The position numbers and the translations under genes are program-made. A stretch of DNA of 64,000 nucleotides from Isoetes taiwanensis (Eukaryota; Streptophyta; Lycopodiopsida; Isoetales; Isoetaceae). The stretch's first letter is position 1, and each line of letters opens with the position of its first letter. Shown piece by piece: positions 56,978-64,000 of this stretch. Under the pieces are notes generated by a model that was given only the letters and a program-made list of their open reading frames with translations, searched no databases and had not been told where the DNA came from. Location: the NCBI GenBank assembly GCA_021234155.1, contig JAJEKV010000047.1, forward strand, positions 1,414,494 to 1,478,493, in the 5' to 3' direction.

Positions 56978-58506
56978 CTAGAATTTTGGTGTCTTTCCAT
57001 CAGCTTCAAGCTTCACCTTGTATATCCATCTATTTCCCACAACATTTTTGTTTTCAGGCAGGTCTACTACATCATACGTATGAGTTTCATTGAATGCATC
57101 CATTTCATTTTGCATTGCTTTCTTCCACTTATCTGCCTCTGGTGAATGAATGGCTTCTTCAAAGTTTTGTGGTACATTTGCTTCTGTCACTGTTAATGCT
57201 TTTATATTTGTCTCTTCTACATTCTCAGCAAGTCTCAAGCTTTTTCCATCTAGTCTTCTATAATTTTCAACTTCAGTCCCCAGCTCATCTCTTAACCTTT
57301 GAGCTTCTGTTCTTCTTTTTCTCACAACTTCATACCTTTTAATTTCAGTCGGAATTTGCTCCTCATTCATCACCTTTGAGCTGTCACTTTGTGATTCAAC
57401 GTCGTCATCATCACTTAGGTACTCCATCATTGATTTCTCCCCATCTTTATCACTCTGTTTTACTGTTGCTATGTCAGCAGCTTTATTATGCTCATTGGGT
57501 TCTGCCATCATTGATTTCTCCCAATCTTTATTATTCCGTTTTGCTGATGCTATGTCAGCAACTATACTATGCTCAGTTTCTGATACGATCAGTTTTGGCT
57601 TGTATAATACTTCTTCTTTGAATGTGACATCTCTGCTCGTGATAATTTTCCTTCTATTTACATCATATAATCTATACCCTTTTGAATTTCTATCATATCC
57701 AACCATATAGGTTATACAAGCTTTGTCATCTAGTTTGACTCTCAATTCGTTTGGTATATGTGCTAATGCCAAACATCCATAGGCTTTCAGGTGATTATAC
57801 GATGGTTTCTTCCCAGACCATAGTCTTTCTGGAATATCTCCATTTAAGCTTGAAGTCGGAAGCATATTTTGAACATACACTGCTGTCTTAACAGCCTCCT
57901 CCCATAAGCAATTTGGTAGTCCACTATTCTTGAGCATTGCTCTCACTGCATCCAGAATAGTTTTATTTTTCCGTTCTGCCACGCCATTTTGCTGTGGTGT
58001 GTGACTACAAGTGTATTGCCGCTTAATTCCTTTCTCAACGCAATATCTAATAAATCTGCCAGACATATACTCTCCTCCTCTATCTGATCTGACACATTTA
58101 ATAGTTTTGCCTGTTTCATTTTCAACCTCTGCCGCAAAAGCCTTGAAAGCATCAAATGCTAAGTTTTTGGTTTTTAGACAATAACAAACTGTTTTTCTAC
58201 TGTATTCATCTATAAATGTAATAAAAAACACTTACCCGACATGCTAGTGATGTTCAATGGACTGCACAAATCCGTATGCACCAATTCGAGTACCCTTTTT
58301 GCTCGTTTCTTTGATTTCTTGAACGGCATCCTGCAACGTTTGCCCAACATGCATCCAATGCAAATTAAGGCATCATTTGTTTTATCAGAAATGCTTATTA
58401 ATCCTTCTTTTTCCATTGACTCCATATTTTTCTCACTTGTATGACATAGTCTTTCATGCCAGATCCTCTTAGATGGTACTGTCAACAAATTTGCACTTGC
58501 ACACAT
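56978..58506 (-). CDS. pol: Copia GAG-pre-integrase and integrase
   Basis: On the - strand: WHERLCHTSEKNMESM and CIGCMLGKRCRMPF (about 58300-58460) form the HHCC zinc-binding region. One small shift at about 58215-58230 leads to the 417-residue frame 58231-56978. This has the core ITFIDEYSRKTVCYCLKTKN (first Asp), CVRSDRGGEYMSGRF (second Asp) and THTPQQNGVAE-like (SHTPQQNGVAERKNKTILD, Glu). GKKPSYNHLKAYGCLA and YMVGYDRNSKGYRLYD follow. The acidic linker is internally duplicated: IASAKRNNKDWEKSMM and IATVKQSDKDGEKSMM. It ends at NRWIYKVKLEADG where RT should begin. It inserts cDNA into the genome. Confidence 0.9.
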
Positions 58507-59946
58507 TTATTATGTATATCAAACAAATTGCCCACGCGTTTACCAAGAAATTTTATTTCATTTCCAAGTAGAACTTTACAATCAAGCTTGTCAAATATGA
58601 CTATGTAGCCCATGTCAACTAGCTGCAAAATTGAAATAAGATTCCTAACTAAGCTTGGCACACACAAAACATCTCTAAGATTCATAACATGTCCCTCTAA
58701 ATCAAAGAGTTCCAAAATTCCACTATCTTCTATTGTCTTCATATCACCATCTCCGACTTGCACATGTCCTGTTGCTTTCCCACTGCATGCCTTGAGTAAT
58801 TTTCTAGATTTAGTTATGGATTTCTCTGCTCCACTATCTAGAATTAAAAGATCATTGTTATTAGCTTCAGATTTGCTAGCAGAAACTAATAATGAACAAG
58901 GTACATCAGTATCATCATTGATTTCTTCTTCAAGTCCCTCAACTTCTTGTGTAAGATTCACGCTTGCAGGCTTTCTTTCCCGTCCTCTTGTTGTACTTTT
59001 TCCTCCCCTTTGAGTGGTTCCCCTTCCTCTTCCTTTAAATTGTTTCGGGCTGGAGCAGTTTGAAGCAAAATGTCCACGTCCTCCACAATTATAACATTCT
59101 ATACTTTCACTGAGTTTAGGGCAGTTTACTTTCAGATGTCCATACATATTGCAGTAAAAGCATGGTCCAATAGCTTTGTCTTCATTTCTGATTTTACTGC
59201 TACCACCAGCTTCCTTTGACTTGATTTTTCCAGCATAAAGTATTTCAGAAACTTTATTTTCCTCATCCTTCAATAATTTTCTTTGCTCAAATTCTGTTCG
59301 CATCATTTCCTTAGCCTGTTCTCTTGTTTTTGCAACATTCCTAATCAACACAGACAATTGCTCAAATTCAGACAATGCCCTGGATATGATCAACACTTGA
59401 TGTTGTGCATTATATGTTATACCAGCTCCTTCAAGGTTTGCTAATAAATTGTCCAGTTTATCAAAGAACTCAGTAATATCATCGTTCTCATGATATTTTA
59501 ATTGTCTGATATCCTTTTCTAAAACATCAACTTGAGATGAGGATTTTTCCTCAAAATTTCTGAGCAAATACAGCCACATTCGGACTCTTATCTCTGAGTT
59601 TCAGCAGAATACTTGCACTTACTTTGCAACTTATTATGCCTTCTGCATGCAACCTTTTGACTTCTTCATCATCATCAACAGCTGTGCCACTTGTGCCCCC
59701 TGAAGTGGCACTTCTTTCAATACCTGTACCTGCAGCACTTGCAGTACTTTCAGCTCCACCAACAGTGGAGCAACCACTATTTATTCCAGTGGAACTCTTC
59801 CTCCTTGGAGCAGAGTCATTGATCAGATGCCACAGACCTTCTGCCTCCAGTGCTCTCCTCATCTTAGCTTTCCACACTTGAAACCCAACACCACCTTTGT
59901 ACACATCAATTGTACTCAGTAGTGAAGCTCCAAACCTGCTAGACAT
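58482..59946 (-). pseudogene. gag: Copia Gag and protease, one frameshift
   Basis: Start ATG 59946 (MSSRFGASLLSTIDVYKGGV, then FQVWKAKMRRALEAEGLWHL), typical of copia Gag. The frame shifts near 59551-59580. The 365-codon frame then carries the UBN2-type Gag core (DIRQLKYHENDDITEFFDKL), two CCHC knuckles (CFYCNMYGHLKVNC and CYNCGGRGHFASNC) and an RG-rich stretch. The protease LILDSGAEKSIT, with DSG active site, is at about residue 245. A second shift near 58482-58506 leads to the integrase. Two knuckles are more than the single one common in this group. Confidence 0.9.
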
Positions 59947-59974
59947 TGTAACAGATAATTGTTATGATACCAAT

Positions 59975-60244
59975 TGTTATTTGAGGAACCGACACTATCT
60001 TTACAATGCAAATGCTATCTTCAACTTCTATTCTTTACTTGTATTTCTACTAGCATCTATTCATTCCCCTTTCACCTCAATTTTATTTTCGATGCTAACC
60101 ATTGAATCCTTAGCTCTTGTTTATTCGTTAAACCAAATAACCAGGCGGATAAACTATAGGGGTTAGATATGTCATACGATCTGGAAGAACTCAAGCCGGT
60201 TTCATTGATTCACATGAACAGATAGATCCGGATCATCACAATCA
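59975..60244 (-). repeat. Copia 5' LTR
   Basis: Matches 53199-53467. Its gag-side edge abuts the reversed primer site. Confidence 0.88.
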
Positions 60245-60429
60245 GAGCCATAACTTCAATGATCAGTTTTATTTCAGTTACATTCCTATCAGCAGGATTT
60301 TCGGCTCATTCCTCTTTCATTTTAACATCTTCTAAATTCTATGTACAATGTGTCTTTTTTTTCATTCGATCCCTTTCAGGCTATAGGTTTTCTTCAAAAT
60401 ATAATAAATCTATCCGCTTATAAATCTAT

Positions 60430-61080
60430 CTTCTAGAGGACCACCTCCCTAATTACCTCCTTGAGCCGAACTACTAGCTTACGGTTACCTCCTACTACCT
60501 TGCACTCGATCGTGGCCCATAGGATTTGAGCTTAAGGATCGTTTAAGACGATCCTATCATCGCCCATGATTGGGTGCTACCAAGATCCCCTTAATCGTGT
60601 ACCCCCGCAGTGCCTCATGCCCCTGGGGGTTTAAGCTAGAGAACATCCCAGACGATCCCATCATCGCACATGATTACGCTTATCTCATCATGACCCCCCC
60701 ATGGTCATGTGCACATGCCGTGCATCGTGGCATAGTGAACATCCTAACGATGATCCCATCATTGCCCACAATCCCGTGGCTACTCGTACATGACCCCTTC
60801 GGTCATGCACACCCGCAGTGCATCATGGCTCTGAAGGTTTAAGCTAGGGAACATTCCAGATGATCCTATCATTGCCCAAGATCACGCGCTCCTCTCACAC
60901 GACCCTTTCAGTCATGCGCACTTTTGGTGTGTACTGGCCTAGAGAACACCCAAGGGGGAGCTCATCATCGCCCACGCTCTAAGACTTCCAAATATGCATT
61001 CCAACTAGTCTAGAATGCATACGCTTTCTACACTTGACACTAAGGCATACACAAGCTTAAGCTAAGAGCACCCGGAGGAT
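60430..61080 (-). other. 3' UTR repeats of a second chromovirus
   Basis: GATCCTATCATCGCCCATGA-like phrases at about 60551, 60656, 60746, 60866 and 60962 are the reverse of the GATGATGGGATC repeats at 10.5-10.85 kb. Contexts such as 'catgcacacccgcagtgcatcatg' are shared. Confidence 0.65.
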
Positions 61081-62240
61081 TGGCATCGACCAATTTGGAG
61101 ATGACTTGGCCATCGAACTGCTCGATAAATTGTGGGTATTGCTTCTCTAAATCTTGTTTCAATACTCACGTCGTGTCTTTCACTGGTAAGTGCTTCCACT
61201 AGACCAACTATTGAAGGAATTGAAATGTTCTTGTTTTCTTGAATGCTTTGTCAAGAACTAATTCGAGAACTATTCAATTTTTCCTTCAGTCATCTCCAAC
61301 CAGGTTGGAGTCTCAAAAACTCCCTCCAGGTTTGGAGTATGTTTCTCTAAAAAGCTTACGTGGAAGATCCTGCGAACTTTTAGATGAATGAGTAAGTCAA
61401 GCTTATATGACTGGCTCCCTATTCGCTTGACAATCTTAAAAGGCCCCGCCCTTCTTGGAGGAAGTTTCTTACAATTGCCGATGCAAAGCTTCACTTGCTT
61501 TACCTTTACTTGAGCCAAACTTTATCTCCCACAACAAACTCTCGAGGAGTTTTATGTCTATCTGCCAGACTCTTCTGATGTGCTCTTGCTGTTTGAAGAT
61601 ATTTTTGCACTTCTACCACAAGCTGCTGCATATCTGCTGTCGTCGTTGAGAAACTTCCACCTTGAACACTAGATTGTGCCACGTATCTAGAGTCAAGCAT
61701 TGATAACCGTAACTGACCATGAAGGGAGACATCTTTGATGACTCTTCCGTCGTATTATTGTGCGCAACTCGACTAGGTGGATGTAATCGGCCCATTTGAA
61801 TTGCTTGTTCCAAACATAGTCTCTCAACATATCCTCCAAGATTCTGTTAGTGCGCTCCATTTGCCCATTTGTCTGTGGATGATAAACAGAAGTCCTCCAT
61901 AACTTGGTGCAGATCGTGTTGAAGAAGTCTTGCCAAAATGCACCGAAGAACTTCGGATCTCTGTCAGAGACGATTGCCCTGAGCATTCCATTAATCTAAA
62001 AACAATCTCTTATGTAGACAACAAGGTTGTATCCAATGTTGTGTTTGTAGTGCGACATGGCAAGAATGTGTCATTTTAGATAACTTATCCACCACGACTA
62101 TCAAGGAATTAAAACCCCTTCTCGTCTTTGAAAGGCCTGCTATGAAATCCATGCTGACAACATTCCACTTGGCGTCTGGCACCGTCAAAGGTTCCAAGGC
62201 TCCCGGGATTTGGAGTTGTTTTGCCTTTGTTGTCAAAACA
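61081..62240 (-). pseudogene. pol: Second chromovirus: integrase C-terminal half, degraded
   Basis: The - strand shows DAKWNVVSMDFIAGLSKTRR (about 62150), VVVDKLSKMTH, AIVSDRDPKFFGAFWQDF (about 61950), VYHPQTNGQMERTNRI (all three DDE positions), then KLPPRRAGPFKIVKRIG and RRIFHVSFLEKH in 61518-61270. A chromodomain relic lies near 61100-61200. It is closely related to the element at 1-12.9 kb, though that copy lost its Glu motif. No LTR is attached in the window. Confidence 0.85.
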
Positions 62241-62305
62241 AAAAAAAAAAATTATAAAATAAAAAATAAAAAATAAAAATTAAAAAATAAAAAAAGTGTC
62301 CATTG
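62236..62305 (+). repeat. A-rich simple sequence
   Basis: An AAAATAAAAAATA-type run at the broken edge of the second chromovirus. It could be a retroposon tail or simple repeat growth. Confidence 0.7.
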
Positions 62306-62339
62306 ATGGATATGAAAAAAAATACTGTTAGAAAAAGAA

Positions 62340-62960
62340 CTTGTATTGTATTGCATTAGATCTAAGGCAGCTGGTGGTCTTGGTATGTTGGATTTTCACC
62401 TCCAAAGCAAGGTGATGATATCAAAGTTCATTTGGAGGATTTTCATTGGTAAGGATGATTCTCCTAGCCTGAGGTTGTTGGTGCAGTCGATTCAGTATTG
62501 TCTCCCATTTCATAAGGCCACCATTAAGCCCCTCCTTCCTTGGCTTTGCTTTATCATATGCATCCGTATCCTAATGCTTCTCCCTTTCTAAAGGGGTTGC
62601 TTGCTGCTTGGGACACTGTCAGGTCTCTTTTCGATATTAATCCTGAGGCATGTCTTCAGTTGTCCACTCCATGCTGGTGGATTCCTTTGCAGGACACTCC
62701 AGAGAATGTGCCTCTAAGTGTGGTTGTTCATCCAAAGACACAACGACGATGGGTAGCAGCTGGTATCAATACTATTGCAGCTTGGTATGAGTCTGGTCAT
62801 CTCATGTCATGGGAAGCATTTAGAACAAAGTTCTTGTTGTACAGACGGGACAGAGTAATCTGGAATCACGTGGTTATAGTAAGAAAGGACAGATGCATCC
62901 TTGGTTCTGTGATGGCAAGAATGCAGCAGAAAATCGGAGTTCTTTTTATGCAGTATTAGC
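62340..62960 (+). pseudogene. LINE ORF2 fragment, same family as the 30-34 kb LINE
   Basis: AAGGLGMLDFHLQSKVMISK, then FIWRIFIGKDDSPSLRLLVQ, is nearly the same as GGLGMINFLLQSKVMISKF of the 30.2-34.8 kb LINE. The frame shifts near 62545-62590 and then reads PFLKGLLAAWDTVRSLFDIN and CWWIPLQDTPEN to about 62959. This is the RT thumb and following region only. No poly(A) end is visible. Confidence 0.78.
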
Positions 62961-63440
62961 TAGGCTATGGTGGACGAATCCAGCCTTGAAACCTATTGCA
63001 TAAATCAAAGGAACAGAAGAATGTTGGCTTTTCTGCTGTTGCCGTGAGATTCTAGCGATGGCGTTCCACCGGCCTTCCTGGGGGTGCGTCTTTCCTCCCC
63101 TTCTCTCTTGATGTTGAAGCTTGAGATATGTGTAGAATTTAAAAGACCTACCATGGCCTTTCCACCGGAGTCAACATATTCTCGGTTATGGCGGTTCGTA
63201 GTTCTTGTAATTACTGAATCAAAAGTTCTGGCCCATTTATTCCTATTTATAAGAGGAGCTTCAAGCTTGAAAGTTTTCCCACTGTATTGCTATAGATGGA
63301 TGCTCGAATTGTATGGAGTTGGGCCATCTAGCTCATGCAATAATGTCCATAAAAACAAATCAGGAATTATGATTCAGAGTTACTACCACGACTAGTCTGA
63401 AGCAATATTTAACTATTTGCAAACTGCATGCAACGACATT
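62961..63440. other. No gene recognised
   Basis: Short open frame 63084-63395 without known domain. Probably the inner part of the LTR or flanking repeat DNA. Confidence 0.35.
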
Positions 63441-63960
63441 ATTCTAGCCAGAGCAGCTTGATCCTACAGCGGCGGGTATGGTGAGCGACGACGGGTTTTA
63501 AGAAACACAGAGCTCTGACTAGGCAGATTCGAGAAGCGGGTCCGATCTTTGGCTCAGAGACACAGAACCAGAGCTTTGGGATGCATTATATGAGATTCAA
63601 ATAGGGGCGCTGTGATGGCCGCCATGTAGGGTCTCGACGCAGTTTTCTTCATAACTTATGGCTCGAGTGTCGGATTCAGGTTTTCTTTAGTGCATTGGAA
63701 AGCTAGAATGTGAGCTTTCCATTGGTGTATAATTCATACAGTTTTGTTGTGTCTATCTGGGCCGGATTTGGAGTTTACAGATTTCGGCTACCATGGCAAA
63801 CTCTAGTTTGTCAGCTTCCAGAACACGTTCGTCAGCCAAGAAAGGGATGTATGCTTCTGATTCTTCTTTTACGCATGATATGATGATTCTCGCCTCAATC
63901 CTCTTGCTTTTGACCCTTCTCTTGTTAATATGAGTACAAGCTTGCAACACTTCCCCCTCT
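63441..63960 (-). repeat. Probable copia LTR start with polypurine tract, at window end
   Basis: On the - strand AGAGGGGGAAG (63950-63960) is directly followed by TGTTGCAAGCTTG, the typical PPT and LTR start of copia elements. The LTR would run leftwards from 63949. Its left end was not found; 63441 is a guess. The interior lies beyond the window. Confidence 0.5.
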
Positions 63961-64000
63961 GTCTACATCTGCGCCTTTGTCTACTTCTCACGTAGAGACC

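Larger units (their letters stand above)
53199..60244 (-). mobile_element. Ty1/copia retrotransposon, interrupted by an insert
   Basis: Two 270-bp LTRs (53199-53467 and 59975-60244) are about 95% or more identical. A reversed tRNA-Met primer site (TGATACCAAT, about 59965-59974) sits at the gag side. On the - strand the order is gag, protease, integrase, RT, RNase H, which is Ty1/copia. About 1 kb of foreign DNA lies in the RT. No 5-bp target duplication was found (TTTAC left, GAGCC right). Confidence 0.92.

Overview
The window is nuclear DNA of a land plant. It has intron-containing host genes (a V-ATPase subunit F gene and a GT31 galactosyltransferase pseudogene), a plant-type polyubiquitin gene, and a dense nest of plant transposons. 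The species cannot be fixed from sequence alone. Large LTRs, nested degraded elements and few genes suggest a big, repeat-rich genome, for example a gymnosperm, fern or lycophyte (inference).

Layout. 1-12.9 kb: a nearly full-length Ty3/gypsy chromovirus on the + strand (5' LTR cut by the window edge, PBS, leader, a histone H3-like coding region, a second unrecognised degraded reading region, gag-protease, RT-RNase H, integrase with a C-terminal chromodomain, a repeat-bearing 3' UTR, PPT, 3' LTR). 12.9-17.5 kb: a broken Helitron (RepHel) on the - strand, abutting the 3' LTR end. 17.5-19.9 kb: non-coding diverged repeats. 19.9-20.75 kb: two near-identical Tourist-like MITEs just upstream of a three-unit polyubiquitin gene (20994-21683). 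22-26.3 kb: non-coding. 26.7-29.2 kb: a CENP-B/pogo-type transposase with several stops. 29.4-30.1 kb: small tandem repeats and a 30-bp-stem hairpin. 30.2-34.8 kb: an L1-type LINE on the - strand with 17-bp target-site duplications. 34.9-35.8 kb: exons of a GT31 galactosyltransferase pseudogene. 35.8-39.6 kb: LTR and remnants of Ty3/gypsy elements. 39763-40726: a four-exon V-ATPase subunit F gene, the best intact host gene besides ubiquitin. 40.7-45.5 kb: mostly no recognisable gene. 45.5-46.6 kb: a poly(A)-tailed retrocopy with a perfect 12-bp target-site duplication. 47.4-49.4 kb: a chromovirus-family LTR on the - strand carrying an inverted internal duplication. 50.7-53.0 kb: decayed tandem repeats rich in heat-shock-element-like GAAnnTTC blocks, split by about 1.3 kb. 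53.2-60.2 kb: a Ty1/copia element on the - strand, interrupted in its RT by about 1 kb of other DNA. 60.4-62.2 kb: 3' part of a second chromovirus on the - strand. 62.3-63.0 kb: a LINE fragment. The window ends in what looks like a copia PPT and LTR on the - strand.

The main discovery candidate is the histone H3-like gene inside the first chromovirus. It starts with the H3 tail sequence MARTKQT, keeps the K4 and K9 positions, has a long basic extension, and ends with an unmistakable H3 histone fold and C-terminus. The same element encodes an integrase chromodomain, the domain class that reads methylated H3 tails. The element may therefore have carried both a histone-tail ligand and its reader. 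The copy here is broken by frameshifts, so the idea must be tested on sister copies.
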